Below are positions 1 to 14,375 of a DNA stretch of 64,000 nt, piece by piece; positions within the stretch are counted from its first letter, which is position 1; every line of letters begins with the position of its first letter. Made by a program: the position numbers and the translations under genes. The notes under the pieces are model-generated. The model saw only the letters and a program-made list of their open reading frames with translations. It was not told where the DNA came from and made no database searches. The stretch spans positions 13,392,001 to 13,456,000 of the forward strand of contig NC_061458.1 in NCBI RefSeq assembly GCF_022581195.2. The letters are read 5' to 3'. Source of the DNA: Helicoverpa zea (lineage: Eukaryota; Arthropoda; Insecta; Lepidoptera; Noctuidae).

Positions 1-3000
1 AAACTTGAATTTGAACGGTGAAAAGGTCGCTTGTTTTCTTGTCTCGCTGGTTGAGGACTAAAAAAAAAAAAAAAAATTGGGCCCTATATTTAGCTTAAAT
101 AATAAAAATTTACCAACATGTTCAATCTCTTATCCCTTAAACCTCTCCTGTCAGCCGTAAGGGTCCTCGGGAAAAACTGTTCTTTACCTTCGAGTAAAAC
201 TAGTAAATAGTGGGATTAACTGTGGGCATAAATCACGTGTGCCCAGCACCGGCCGTGATACGCATCGGGAGATGAACCTGGGAGCTCCCACCCGCGTGAC
301 GTCACGGTTATCTGATTGAAAGTTTTCTTATTAGTGGCGCTGCGATTGCTGAAGGCATTTTAATAGTGCTTCATGTTATTATGTGGTTCTATTGACATAA
401 TTTTTTCGTGTGTGGTAAATCCACACACACACACATACAATACATATAATGTATTTCCTCATTTACCAATCCACATTTGGTGTACGAAAAGAAACTCTCA
501 CTATTGTCATGAACTTGATCAATTTATAAAGTGTTACGATGCGATTATTAATATACTCTAAATTACAAAATGTACAACAACGAAGTAAACGCCATCAAAT
601 TAATATGAGTATGGTCTCCTGTCCCCATAACCTGCGGCAGTGTAGCGGAGTGAGTGAGTGAGTGAGCCGCGTCACAAATGAGTGCCATTTGTATGCGCCC
701 GACGCGGACATGTCTTTATTTGATCCACTGCCGACAATTATGTCGCATACACCCTGAAATGACGAGAGGTACAGCATTAAATATTGCAAATAACCAAGTT
801 TCCTTAAAAAATGCTATTTTTACATGATTATAAATTAATCCAAAAATTGATACATAATACGCTATGACTTATAATCAAAATTCGAGTACGAAGATACAAA
901 AGCGACTGCAACTTAAAAGCAAACAAATGCTACGGACTACGGCCTACGACTGCTACGGCGTAGGCTCAGACCCAAGAAAGTATACGCGTAGCAAAATTGC
1001 GTGGACCTTTGACGTGCTATATTTTCTGCAATAAGTTTGTATGGTTTCTCCAGCTACCGATACGTTTAACTGAAAGTAAAGAGTAGTTTAGTGAAGTGTG
1101 AGGCGCGCCGGCCGCGCGTCGCCACTCGCTTATGAATAATTGTGTGGCTGACACCACATGCAGATCCACTGCGTGATAGAATGCCTTCACAGTAATATCC
1201 AGGAGAAACGTGCGCCTCATGCTGGGATTAAAGCAATAGCTTTCATGATTTGGTTGATATTTACTTCAATATGGATTCAGAAGTTTCTTAGTAAGTGAAT
1301 GAAAACGGAACTGATTAAATAGGAATCAGTTATGTGAGTTGATCAGTTATATCACTATGAGTTGATTTGCCTTAATTATTATTACGTTATTTTCACTTCA
1401 GTATCGACGCAATGATTTAATAACTGGATACCTATCATAACATTAGTGAACGTGATCTTCCCTAGCTTTGTATGTCAACATCAGAAGCTGTCGACGTGAA
1501 TATTTACACGTAGTTAGTGCTTCAGTAATAACTATTTATATCAATAGTAATATACTAGAGTTGTTGCAATATGGAAATAACCACAATCAATAAAATAGTT
1601 TAAGTAGTTAAAGTGAAACCGCATCGGCGAGGCGCGGAGTGACGCGGCATAAACGTGCACTTGATTTGCAGCACATATTTACAGGACAACATTACCACGT
1701 AATCGCTAAATGCAGAACAACCAATCTGATGAGTGCCCCATCAGAAGTTTGCAAGGTTAAAAATACAAAATATAACTGTGTGTGTACTGAAACAGTCATC
1801 AATACGGTACATGTTAGGTTACGATCTGAGGAATGAATATGATGTGACGGTAAGACAGTTAACTGACGACTTGTAGTAACTAGTCAAACAACCTTAAACA
1901 GTAACTTCTATTAGAAATTATTAATTTGGTACAAAATTAACTAAAATTTGAAAAGTGTTACAATTGATCAGTGTCCCTACAGTCATAGCCTTAGGCCAAT
2001 GAAAGACTTGATCTCTAAGGTTACCTCTGTAGTATCGCGTCATGTGCGGCTCATATGTCCGCACAGCGCGCGATAAATCACTCGCCGACTTCACTATTGC
2101 ACTCGATATGAAAACTGCTGCTCGATTCAACCGACACACTGAGAGAACCACTTCAAGGATGTTTAAAGCTCGAAAATCTCTCTCTACCCAAAAGCCAGAA
2201 AACAAAATACTAGGTGGGCAAAAAGTTATCAAATCGGGGTCATATGATGCTTGAAAGTAGTGTGACTACTTTATCAAAAAATGCAACTCATAACTTCCCA
2301 ACACAACATTTTAAAATATCTCATAACATCCATCAATTGGATGCGAAGATTAAAGAAATTCAGTCCGACGATAAATTCTTGAACTCCACCCACTTTGTTC
2401 CATAAATTAAGATTTATTGTAGTACTGACAATCTTATCGGACAGCAATCTGTGAGATCAACAATTAAACCTCACTGATATCCCGGGTCAAAATACTCCAT
2501 ATCATCAATTAGTATTCAAGATGAGAAAATCCTTTGCCCTTATTACGAAGTGTTAGGAGTATAAGGAGTGTTACAAACAGTATAATATGTAGGTATGAGC
2601 TGAGTATATTGTGACGTTAAAATCTAGTTAGGAGCTGTTTCACTTGAATAAAAATGAGCATCGTAATCATAACATAGTTCTCAGTATGGCACCGTCCGAA
2701 AGCAGTTATCAGTGCGCTGCGATTTTACTGCGGTTTGATTGCGTGCGGCGGGCGGCTGGCTATTCGCACTTACACTCCGATTCCTTTATATTAAGCCATT
2801 TGACATCGTCATGCAACTCGCCACGTTGCGCCAACGCGAGCTTGCAAGATCAACTTATTGCTAAATGGACGAACATATCTTTATATCTGACATTTTGAAC
2901 AGTACTGAACTTTAGTGAATGGGCCAGAACATGTAACAATTAATAACTAAAGTGCTGTTGAAAAGATGTTAGATTAGTGTTTCACAATTAAGTTCCTTGT

Positions 3001-6000
3001 ATACCTATATGATGTACGTACACACCTATGTCATAAAGTCACTGCAATATAGATATGTTAAAGATTTCGCTACCTTTAATAAGTAACATAACTTCCCGAT
3101 ACAAAACATTTTATTAATTGCTCGTTTAAATTGGAATGGAGGCGATCAGTAAAACATTTTTCGTGAACATTATGGAGGCATTGTGGGCAGCGATCGAGAG
3201 TTATCAATAATAGGACACGATGTTAACACGAGCGAGGGGAGCGTGAAAGGAGGTGAGATTAATTACTGAGCAATCGGAACCGACGGCGGGCGGCGCCGGG
3301 GAGCGCGCCTATCTGCATAGTAGCTGCCACTCATCCGTGAGGAACAATGCACGGAACTTTTTCTAACAAATGAGGTGTTTTCCCCGATACCCATGTTTGC
3401 TTTTTGTTTTAAGTCACGCTATCGCCAATTGCCATATATGTTTTCTTTATCAACGTTTTTATAAATAATACCTGTTCATTATGGTCCTAATAAAGCAGAA
3501 TTGGAGGAAAACAAGTATAATTTGCCCTATTTGGAATAAAATTTTGGTAAATGAATTTACCTTTTACCTGTTTACCATGAATATTATAAAATATTTTATC
3601 ATCATATTTTCTATACAAAAATTAAGTTAAGTCCCTTAAGGGATGAATAAAGGACGTAAAGCGTGGCACCTGATCGGCGCCGGCGCGTCGCGTCTCCGGT
3701 GCCCTCTGCGGCGCAGGGTCAACATTAATTACTGTCCGCTCCAGGTGCCCGGGGCGCAGGCACGCGGCAGAAGAGCTACTCCTCATAACACGTCGCTTTG
3801 GAAACCTCCATCAATCAGGTAACTATTAACGCATCACTTGGTACCCAGAGAGAAAGTTCGTAAAGCGAAAGTTCAAAGATTTGCCAGATTATTTTATGGA
3901 ATACAACAGCATGACCTGTCTTTTAAGTTCAGTTAAATGTGTGTTTCTTTTAGGTACTTTAGCTTTGACTATCAGGTCTAGGTAAAGGATTTAATGTTCT
4001 ATAAATATAATTTTGATATTTAAAGAGAGTAGATAAAGTAGACCTATTGTTTTGTCACCCAGAATTCGTGAAGTGAAGCTTCTACCATGTATGCTGAGTG
4101 ACATGATCCTCTGACGTCCTGATTTAGTGTTCAATGCTGACTGCGGCCGATAGGGTCCAGGTAGCGTGATTAGACAATGACGGACTGCATTCGTCTACAG
4201 ATTGTAATTTAGCCGCTGGGACGCTGTTGTCTGCCGTGATGAACAGGGGTGTCTGGCAAGAGTTAATGTCCACATGGACGGTGATGATAAAGACAGGTCG
4301 ATCGTATCTCCTGTAAACAGGCAGTCTATCAACAAGCTGTATGTCTAGCTTGTTGATAGACTATGGGCGACGGTTTTAGGTGACATCAACAACTCAAACT
4401 CACAAATCCAAATTATCCGATGCGTTGATATGACGTTAACCGCCTATCAAATTGATCATCCACGAGGATATTTCAATAGAATAGATTTTTGCATTAGCAT
4501 CAAGTTGAGGTAAAAATCCATCGTTAGCAATATGAGTGACCACCCGACGTGTACCGACGAGCCCCCGCCACGTCACGACTCAGCCAAAAGGCAGCTCAAT
4601 TTGGGCGCACGTTATATTAATTACGGCCGGTGATGCTCTAAGTAATGACCCTTGTATATTTGACAGCCGACGCAGGCAGGTACCGCCGTGGACCTTTGAG
4701 CAATGGAAATGCCATGAAAGAAAAGTTAACTTAGCATTGACTGTCTGCCAAAAATCATCAATCTTTGCGAGATTCTTTCAGTAAAGGTGTAAAACTGTTT
4801 AGACAATAAACCATTGTACGTTTTTGAGGTCTTAAGACATGATTCTTTCTTTGAGTTTTCCTATACATATACAGCAAATCTATCCGCAATTAGACTCCAA
4901 TCCATTATGGAGGTTAACGTGGAACAAAAAAAGATTGCAAATATACATATAAATCATAAAAGTTTTCCTATAAAACAGTAACGCATCCAGGATATCTGCG
5001 TGCCCGGTGGCACGGGAGGTGTGTGTAGGTGTGCGGCGGCTGGCGGCCATTAGCGAGATATGAAAGAACAGGTCAGCGCGCCCTAATCGACGCCGCAATC
5101 CATCACCCACGTGAATAGGTGAGCCCCACCGACAGCAACGAATTCATGTTTAAGAGAAATTGGATTTACAAGGATAGGTGAATTGGTTGATAAAAACCTG
5201 GTCTTCATTGATAGAATTGATTTCTTTATTAGTTCCTCGTCATATATTGCAAAGAATATCAAGGCAATAATTAGGGTTGAACACTGAAAAGATAAAAGTG
5301 CTGCCTAAAGATAGCTATGATGATTAAAGATGGACATTGCAAAACTTTTAACTCCCTATCTGAAGTTTAAAGGTTTAAATAAGTAAATAGACCAGTATTT
5401 AACTTTATTCATCGCTAAAAGTTGGTTTACAAGTATAACAATAAGTTTTGTGGCTAAGCTTTGTTTGTCGACGGTACTCGAGTGAGTGACGGGACACACG
5501 CGTGCAATTACATCGAGCGCTCGCAAACGCCGGCGTCGATAAATTACTATTATATTTGCAGAACACCGGCTCCTGGTCGAAGGACTCTCTGAGGTGACGG
5601 AAAGAGAAATCACGTCAGCGAAATATCGCCGTTTCTAATGCGTCCAGTTTGCTTTTGAGATCTATCATGTAAATAGTTTAGTCGATACAGGTTACAGTTT
5701 CCATGTGTTCATTTCTACCAACACCATTAATACACTTTTAGTGTACACAAATTTAAAAATGAACTCCGCTCATTGTCATAGTTGTAGTTGTTGTTTACCA
5801 CACACCGACTCTATTATTGAATGCGTAGAATACAATTGTTCAAATATAGACAAGGACCTTCACATGTTCGCACCTCTGGCAATCTATTGCTTCGACCTCG
5901 GCACATATTGTCGACAATAGGCCACATTGCACTTGATCGCTTCGAGGCCGTTTGTCGTGCATCTCAGCAGTCAGCTGCACAATAGTAAGAGCTGCTCGTA

Positions 6001-6245
6001 AAACTGCGGCACGTGCATGTGTTCTGTCATTACTGACCTCGCCACTGGTGGAGCATGTTGAGGGAGGTTACAAACTCAGTTATTTCTGAAACGGTATTCT
6101 TTATGACTTTTACACTTATTCAGTCAACGTTATTGCGTGGTGCTCATTTAGTCCGTAATTGAATATCCCTCCTATCAGGACTCTCAAAAACTATTCTCTA
6201 TCACACCACAGACTCTCATATCTTCTACAACATAAGTTCGGTGTA
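1..6245. other. Non-coding AT-rich stretch without a supported gene
   Basis: No open frame here exceeds about 125 codons and none shows a recognisable domain. The stretch holds a 17-A run (60-76), a perfect TGACGTCA palindrome (297-304), a short GAGT-repeat patch (about 648-668), a cluster of CTACGG words (about 930-965), CpG-rich islets near 1100-1130, 3280-3310 and 3675-3770, and the hairpin listed separately at 4323. The islets sit in sequence rich in ATTA words, which resembles insect enhancer DNA, but no target gene can be named. Confidence 0.6.
4323..4362. other. Perfect 16-bp inverted repeat with 8-nt loop
   Basis: The left arm AGTCTATCAACAAGCT (4323-4338) is exactly the reverse complement of 4347-4362, with an 8-nt loop GTATGTCT between. 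The stem does not extend past 16 bp, which is short for a microRNA precursor. No flanking terminal inverted repeat or target-site duplication shows it to be a transposon. It could be a cruciform-forming site, a small RNA hairpin or the scar of a foldback event. Confidence 0.85.
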
Positions 6246-6941
6246 AGGGACTACTCACACTTATTCAGCTCTATTCTGCTTATGTCCATAGAAAACAACG
6301 ATTTTGTATGGAGACACGTACGCATCCATTCAGCTTTCCGCGTGTATTCAGCTTTCGCGGCAAACAAGTATAAAATGAGAACAAATGTGTTTTTATCATG
6401 CGAGTGCTTTAGATGGAGATCAGCGCTGATCTGCCGCATTCAGCGCTGTTCCGCCGCGTTCGACGCTGAATGGGGCGGAACAGCGCTGCACACGTATGGT
6501 TCTCAACTCCTTGTCGACAAGTTGCAACCTGCATAGCTCCTGGATAGATTTTATTTATTATTACGTAATTATTATGAGTATCATTCTCTTTGAATTTAGT
6601 ATTATTTTGTTTTAATTGGGGTACCAATGTCGCGTGGAGAATACGAGAATCAAATTTTTATTACCCAAAGTGGGTCGACCCACTGTCATTTGCGTTTTAA
6701 TTTTTTACGCTTATTTTTTTCTATGTCTTCTGCAAGTAACGAAACGACAAAAATATCGCACATAGAACTGTCTATGTTGAGGGCACAATACTAATTGAGT
6801 AGCTGACCGTCTTCGCAGCATATTCAGCACCGTACGCACTCTTACGCCGCTGTACACCGCTGATAGAAGTAGAGCTGAATAAGTGTGACCAAAACCATTC
6901 AGCGAAACGCGAATAGAGCTGAATAAGTGTGTGTAGTCCCT
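6246..6941. mobile_element. Non-autonomous DNA transposon, AGGGACTAC termini
   Basis: The ends are inverted copies of about 31 bp beginning AGGGACTAC and running on through CACACTTATTCAGCTC, with one mismatch. Inside lie about nine copies of ATTCAGC or its complement, most of them near the ends (for example 6258, 6332, 6350, 6877, 6898, 6918). Subterminal motif clusters of this sort are usual transposase binding sites in hAT- and CACTA-type elements. A smaller inverted pair, CAGCGCTGTTCCGCC and GGCGGAACAGCGCTG, lies near 6440-6485. No transposase is present: the 125-codon frame across the left half is simply open by chance. I could not see a convincing target-site duplication, so the superfamily stays open. 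Confidence 0.75.
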
Positions 6942-9900
6942 AATAGATGCGAATGTAAATAAGTATCGACCGCGATATTTTCACGGCATATGTGCGCAAA
7001 AAGATCTCACACTCGGTTTCAATCTTCCGGTAAACAAATTACTTGTCAGGCAGGGATCCGATCGTGGCGCATCTGCACATTGTGATTGCGCGCCATAAGG
7101 CGGCGGGCTCATCTGCTAATCCATTAGCCACCTCTCGGCCCATATTTAATTGTGAACCCTCTGTGCGTTGCACCTAAGCGATTGTCCGCGGACGCACATG
7201 TCGTGCCCTAACGTATAAAATTTGATAAATCGCACCGTCAACATGTGAACTACCCTCTTAGCTTAAACGGACCGTATTTCGTAACCATTCGTCAATTGTT
7301 ACGCGAATGTGAAGCTTATGTAGTTCGCTTTAGGATTGTTAGTCATGTATTTAAAGGAAAAGTATAAGTTACCATCGTTTAGGCACGCATGTTTAGATAT
7401 TGATGCACAAATATGAATTTTACGTGAAAGCAGCAAAGCTTATTATGGTATGCACACCGGGAGATAATTGTAAGGTTTGACGGGCGGAATGGCAAATGCA
7501 CTTTAGTGAATGCCCGTGCAGTAACTGATTTCGCGAGGGACGGAGGTAAGATAATGCAGATGTTTGAGGGCCGGAGGTAGCCCCTCCGTGGAGGGCCGCA
7601 TTGATGACAGAAGCAATTTCCAGTGACGTTTTCGATTAATATAAATGTAATACATTACCTTTGCTTATGGAACATTGCATTAATGCACCAGGATGAGAGT
7701 TATAGCAAAGAATAATATTCATTGCTTCCAACTCTCAAGTTTTGAATAAAATGATGTGATTTTATATTACAAGTAGTCAAATAAGTAAACTGGAACGCCA
7801 ATATTGAAAATACAGCCAAAACAATAAGATAAAACTCCCTATTCTCTCTGTTTCCAGACTTCAAATTGAATTACCAAAATATTCCGCTTCTGTCCATAAA
7901 AATTGAATTTGTAAACTTGGAGCATTCGAGTTTGAAACGAATAAAAACGATCCATCAATTGTGAATCGTCCGCGCACCGCTAAACTTTCACCGTGAGTGA
8001 ATCGATACTAAATTAGCTAATGGAAACTTGATAGCGAGCAAAAAACCGAATCCCCGTAAACCCCCATAAGCGCATTTTGCAACGATAAATCTGTGCATTG
8101 TCCCGCCGGCGACAGATGGCGCGCCACCCTCACAGGTAACTTTATACTCTCAATTGTGTACAACAGCTATAAAGCGCTTCACTGAATGCTGAATAATTTC
8201 GTCGTTTAGCTGGGAAGCGCTGCAAGCGCTAATGTGTGAGGTAACAGCATTAGACACGTACAATAGAACATTAAATTATGTAAATGCGCGAGGTGCCCGC
8301 CATGTGTGCGCACGCGCTCGCCGCCATTTTTGCGTGGATTACAAACACGTTCGAATTGGAACGGCCGGATTATTGGCGGACACTATTTAATGCGTGTTGC
8401 GATGAATTCCAAATGATTGTTTTCGATTTAGTATTTAGTTCTAGCTTTGTGACTTTTCCTCTAACGACTACAATATTTATAAAACTCTTTTACAACAAAT
8501 ATAATAGTAATAACTATACGTGTGTACAAGTGTGTCAGTAGGTAATCGAATGAGGCTAATAAAGTACCTATTCATCAACCTTATAACTTATTTCTATATT
8601 AGATAATCAAACAGGATAAAACGCAATCTGTATAATATGTAATTAAAACCATTACAATAATACAAAGCATTATCCCGTTGCTATGAATCGCGAGCAATTC
8701 CGCTCGACGGTGCTCAGCGGACCAATAACTTTCCACTCAAAGACATTACTTTAATATGAGAACATAATTATTAGGGACAATTCGTTAAAAGTGCGCCAGA
8801 TCAAATTTCAATTAAAACTTTACGCCATTAACTGTTAAGGGGAAGCAGGAATGATAAAAATATACGCGGGGAGGCGCGCTCTAATGACACTTAAGTTTTA
8901 ACTCCGGGATTACTGAGCTGGGCCTGATCACCGTCAGGGTTACACAAACCCGCCACGAGTAAATGCGTCACATGGAGAGATGTTACCTCTGGGATTATGA
9001 TAACCATTAACAATGGGTTGTGTTTTTGATAATGGTTAACGATTATATTGCTTTTAATTACGCTTTACTTTATGTTGGTTGCAAAAGCTTTTGATTGAAG
9101 TAACTGTATGCCGATTTCAGCTAGCACAACTCGTAGCGTGTTCCTTTGCTTTATACATAGAGTACTTGATACCTAGTCTATTTAACCCTTAAATGCGTAC
9201 TTATTATATCTTCCGTATTGACCAACACAGGGCTATATATTTATCCAATCTGAGATTTAATAAACAAAACCCGGTACCACAATCTATGGGTCAAAGCTTC
9301 TTGTCATCTATAACAGATATTATTGTTGTTATAACGGCAATCAGGCGAGTCATTACCGCTCATTACGGGGAACGCGTACGTGCCGCCGCCGACTGAACGC
9401 AGATAATACGTCGATACCATCGGCTTCAAGACACACCTTAATTGTGTTTGTGCTAATTAGTAGATCAAATATTTACTTAATAATGGCTCTGTCAATAAAT
9501 GTAATGATACTCATTTGCAATCTTCAGTTTAAGTCGAGCTGAAACTGAAATAATAAGTTTTTTATAAATAGGTAATTTTTCTAAAGTAAACCCCTTGATA
9601 TAGGTCTAAATCAGCTCTTAATTAATCATATATAACTGCAGTGAATGGTGTACCTTTGATTAAATTCTAAACAGCGATCTATCTAGCGCACGCTCAATCA
9701 ACAAGCGAATTTAGCGCATTTTCAATGTGTGAGCGGCCACGAGTGCTAGAGGCGCACTCACAGCGCCGCTCTAGTGCTGTAGTGCTGGCCAAAACTAGTG
9801 ACGCACCGACCTGACTGCAAGCGCGAACAGGACCCGTTGAGACTTCCTCGTAGATACAAAATGTGATTATCGACAGAAAGGTGTCATGGACATTAATATT

Positions 9901-12900
9901 GGTCAGCTTTATGTAGCTCAAAAGCTAGGAAAAATAAAATAGAAAAAATACACAACACTTACGGCCACTGAATGTTTCAAGAACAGTGAGAAAACAATTA
10001 ATATTTACAACAGAGAGTGAATTCTTCTATTGAGATGTATTATGCTTACTGGAAGATAAGTGATTAGTAAGTAAAGGTTATATTGTTGGTTGAAGATGTT
10101 TTGAAGATACTTATCAATTGGCGTCCATATTTCAACTTCAAAAGTTGATTCAATTATACTGCTGTGAATTAATAGCAAAAGTTGGCCACATGAGCAACTC
10201 CACAGCGTTCGGTGTGATGCAGCTGAGCTCGCGACCGCACCTTGTCAGCTCACAAATTGACGTGGATTGTTGTCGGCCGATCTTTGTCACGCCGCGCGTA
10301 ATCAACGAGAGACCGCCCCACACTGAACACACTGGAAGCGATACCATGTCGAAATCATTATTTAATTCAAATCATGGATTTTAAAGTAGAGTAGAAAGCC
10401 GTCAGATCACCATTTCATTCTCAAGGGTTAAACATTAAAATTAACCCAACAACCGGCAACGTTGACAAAGGTTTGCTTAACCAGAGAACTAGCCGGTGTC
10501 ATGCTTTAACGCTTGGATATTAGCCTTATCGTCTTTTTACTATGGTTCTTTCAAAGACATCAATTCTTTACTTCAATATTAATATGAGACTATAGAAAAG
10601 TAAAGGAGCTAAAACACCAAAGGATACCAAAATTATTAGCTATAATAATAGTAGCCACATCCAGTACGCTACAGAGCGCATGCAATATTTTACGGTGTGC
10701 ACCGCACTGGCGATGTGGAACGTTCGATTTGCGCCTAATCTCTAATTATGACCGCCATTCATTTGTCATACACCAGCCAACATTAGCGTCACCGCGCCGT
10801 TCGAAATACGCAAAACATTTGACGTAGGTAAATAACTACCTAAATATTTCATTACAAGTTGTCCGTAAAGTTTTTAGAAAACACCTTTATATAAATATGT
10901 AGTTAAGTCTAACCGGCAATGTAATTAGAAACTAACCAGTTAGGTAAAGCATATGATAATGAACAGCAGTTCCATTCAGACTCGGCGCAGAGTACTTACA
11001 GGCAGACATAAAACTCAACGCCCAACAAAGACAGTTAACTAAGGTAGATACCATTGTCAACTAACATGATAGGGAAGAAGGCCCACTCTATGTAACCCTT
11101 AGAAACAATCCATGTGATGTAGCTAGTTATATGTAGAAATAGCAATAGACTTATTTTATTTTCTATACATTACTGACGTCAAAGCTTCTGGCTTCTGTGC
11201 TGGCCAATTTCAGGTCTTCGTAGGTATAATTTCAACACAGTATAACCTCACTTTAGTTAGACGTTTGTTCCGAGTTTTTGTGTAAGACCGTTAGAAAATT
11301 GCGAGCTTTTAAGAGCAAAAACACATAAAACAGTTTGAGAAAATTCGTCAAAGACCAATGAGCCTTCTGTATGTGAGTGGTATTTGCAAGGTGCAGTAAT
11401 AGCACGTGTAATGTGACGGCGGAGGTGGTAATTGCTTTCTTCAGACGGCGCTGCGTGCGCAGGGGTGACGCTTTCTCATGCAGATTGCCGACAATTCAGA
11501 ACAGCGCTCTTATCTGCCTACTGACAGATACTTAATTGAACATATATTTTTTACAAAGAAGAATTGTTTGCGGCTCAAAGGAATTGAAGCGGAAAAATTA
11601 GGACTGGAAAATACGCAACTCAAAAACAACCTGTACAGTTTTGACAGGATGCTAAGATGAGTCAAAATATGACGTGTCACTGATAACTGCGAATGCTAAA
11701 TGCTAAATTATATAATTTTACAACCAAAACCTACAAACACGAGACAAATGATTCACATGTATAATGTGTCATATATTATTCACAAATATAATTTGATATT
11801 TGTTTCCTAAAATAATAATAAGTGAACAATATTACCTGTTTGTACCTGCTAGAGGAAAACCATGACTGAACATTAATTACTACAATTATTGCGTAAACTC
11901 ATTCATGAATTACCTGCAGAAACATGAATAAACAAGTTTATTTTAGTTTGTTTTCGTTTTCCTTAGGTTTTTCCTAGGAACGTTTATTCTTACAAAACGT
12001 TGGTATAATTTTTATTCTTACACAAATACAACAAAACGAACAAAATTATAAGGTTCCTTGATGATAAAAGGTAAAAAAAGAAAATTAATAAAAATTAAGA
12101 AAGGAATAATTGAAACTGAACTTACAAGCAGCTTTCAGTGCCTTACTGCATCGGCTTGCACCGGGCGGGCAGCCCTGCTGCCAGCGAGGTGAGTGCGTCG
12201 CTTTGCATGCGCGGCATAAACAGCGGCTCGTTAGCACTATCGCGGCGCGCACGCTTAGCACCAGCGATTTATTGCTGCTTAGATACTTACACTCACTTTG
12301 CTTAGCTCCTTACATATACTCACCACAATAGCAACTGTGAACTGTATGTGGTACGTCAGACTACTGGAGAGGTAAAATTAGGTTCCAAGATAGTTTAGTA
12401 TTCCCCAAAACAGGAAATGTTTTCGTAACTCACTCGTGCATCTAATGTATAGAAGGGTTTAGAAATATAATAAGGTATTATCGAAACAATAATAATGGAG
12501 TGAATTTATTGGAAAAACCAAGAAGTGCCCACTTTCCAATGTCCTTTTAAAATATTCAAATTGCTATTGAACAGTCCACCATATTCTTAGAAGGAGTTTA
12601 AGCTAGTCCCATATAATTTAATATAAGCTGGTACATGCACATTCCCCGCTACAGACGCTGAGACTCGGACAAACGACCGCACGGATCCATTCCGCGATAC
12701 ACGACCAATAATCCGTTTACTTTTATCTCTCAACCCCTCGTACAATTGACAAATTAACCATTGCGCTCGTCAACATCCTTAGGCGGAAGACATAAAGGTG
12801 GTTTTAAGTTGTGTGGAGGGTGGAGTAATTTGGCAAGGAGTGTCCGTCAAAGAGGTTATTACCTGAAGCACATAAAGCGATCTGGAGTCGGGAGTACGGA

Positions 12901-14367
12901 GGACGCCCCGAGCGAATAAAATGCAAATATTGTGTAGTGTGGAGCGCGGCCAAAGGAGACGTACGAGCCGCTCACAAGACGCTAGGGGTGGCCTGCAGCC
13001 TCACGATATACCTACTGACAACTCTTAGTCGATATTGAAAACCCAGGAAAGAGACTGGCTGATTCAGTAGCATCAAGACTATTGTATTAGTTATTTTTAG
13101 ATCATGACATCTTGTACTATTTTATATTTAGTCATAACCTAAAGTTGACCGCAGAAAAGACCAGACAGAATCTTGTAAGCATTTGTGATTTTTGTTCCTC
13201 CACACACGACTGTATTACAGTATGTGAAGTCGAACAAAGTCCATCGTGATGTCGCATCACTAGAAGCAAACCGCTGATTCGGTGCGTCGTGTCGCGTCCT
13301 TTACGAGGGTAGCTGTAAAGTGTAAAAAGCGCAAAGTGTTTGTTTATGCGGCCGCGGTGGGCGGCACGGACTCGAACCCGCTGCCCGCCCGCACATAAAC
13401 CCGGCCTGCACATTTACTGCCAAACAATCGTTTTTTCATTTAAAACGGACCGTTTTATGTGTTTACTTGATTTTAGAAACCGCTTCACAGTTGCTTATTT
13501 GTTTCTTGAATTTCAATCTGCAAGCGAGTGTAAACTCAAACGGATTGAATGGACCATAAAAAGCGCATCATACGTTTGGAGCTGATACTTTATCTACAGG
13601 AGATTAATGTCTTTTGAATCAAAGCATGGTCGATCACGGAAAAAACTGGACAATTCATAATCATTTACGAAGGAAATATCTAGTCCCTGTTCCAAGCGGC
13701 CAATTTTCACGTTTCAATTATTTGCAGCGAGCTAAAGGAAGTGTTTAAATGAGAATGTAAAACTTATGGTGACCACAAGCTTTTCCCAAACGTTACACTC
13801 GCATGGAACAGACCCTAAAGCCCGACAGTACTCAATAGTGCTCGCATGTTTTTGTAACTATCGGTTATTATGAAAAGATTTATAGTTGCAGAAATGCAAG
13901 AAAGTCCGAAAGTAATTTATTACAAAAATAACTATAGGACTGTCATAATCTTCATAAAAATCTCTTCATACTTGACGTGGCAGATTTAGGGAGTCCGAAG
14001 GCTCTGACGAAGAGTATCTTTATGTTCAAACAGACCAGGCTCCAAGCAGCCGCTTCTTCCAACATTAAGTAGTTTATTAAAAGAAATATAAGTAGGGAGA
14101 TAAGCGCGATGGCCATCACGCAGTTATGATGAGCCATAAACCGTGGCAGCACTAGCGCGGTCTTGTCAAGCCCATTGTAGGGTAAACACCACTGTTAGCA
14201 GCACTAGGTATGTAACCCTCGAGACATGGTACTAGGGAAACAGCGCTGGATACAAGCTTTCTGGGGAATTTAGAAAAAATTGTCTTCATTTACATTCATG
14301 AACACGATGACAGACAATTAAACTAAGTCACTGGACGTAATAATGTAAGGTATACCACACATAGGTA
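6942..14367. other. Non-coding AT-rich stretch without a supported gene
   Basis: No gene is supported. CpG-rich islets occur near 7080-7140 (followed by CTAATCCATTAG-type homeodomain-like words), 8100-8120, 12165-12250 and 13340-13410. A TGACGTCA palindrome lies at 11174-11181, and a block rich in AGTGCT words at about 9735-9800. Open frames are short and carry no domain I recognise. Confidence 0.55.
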
Positions 14368-14375
14368 CCTAAGAT
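14368..14375. repeat. 8-bp target-site duplication, left copy
   Basis: CCTAAGAT immediately precedes the GGTTTAGTCT terminus of the palindromic element, and is repeated exactly at 15151-15158 after the opposite terminus. Confidence 0.88.

Noticed and set aside
297..304. TGACGTCA palindromes (also 11174, 23449 and 55601) as functional CREB/ATF sites
   Set aside because: Only four isolated copies in 64 kb, not tied to a promoter; too little to claim function.
6159..6536. 125-codon plus-strand frame
   Set aside because: It runs across the left end and interior of the transposon at 6246-6941, so it is not a gene.
13370..13382. GGACTCGAACCCG, resembling a tRNA T loop on the minus strand
   Set aside because: The T stem does not pair and no A box lies at the right distance.
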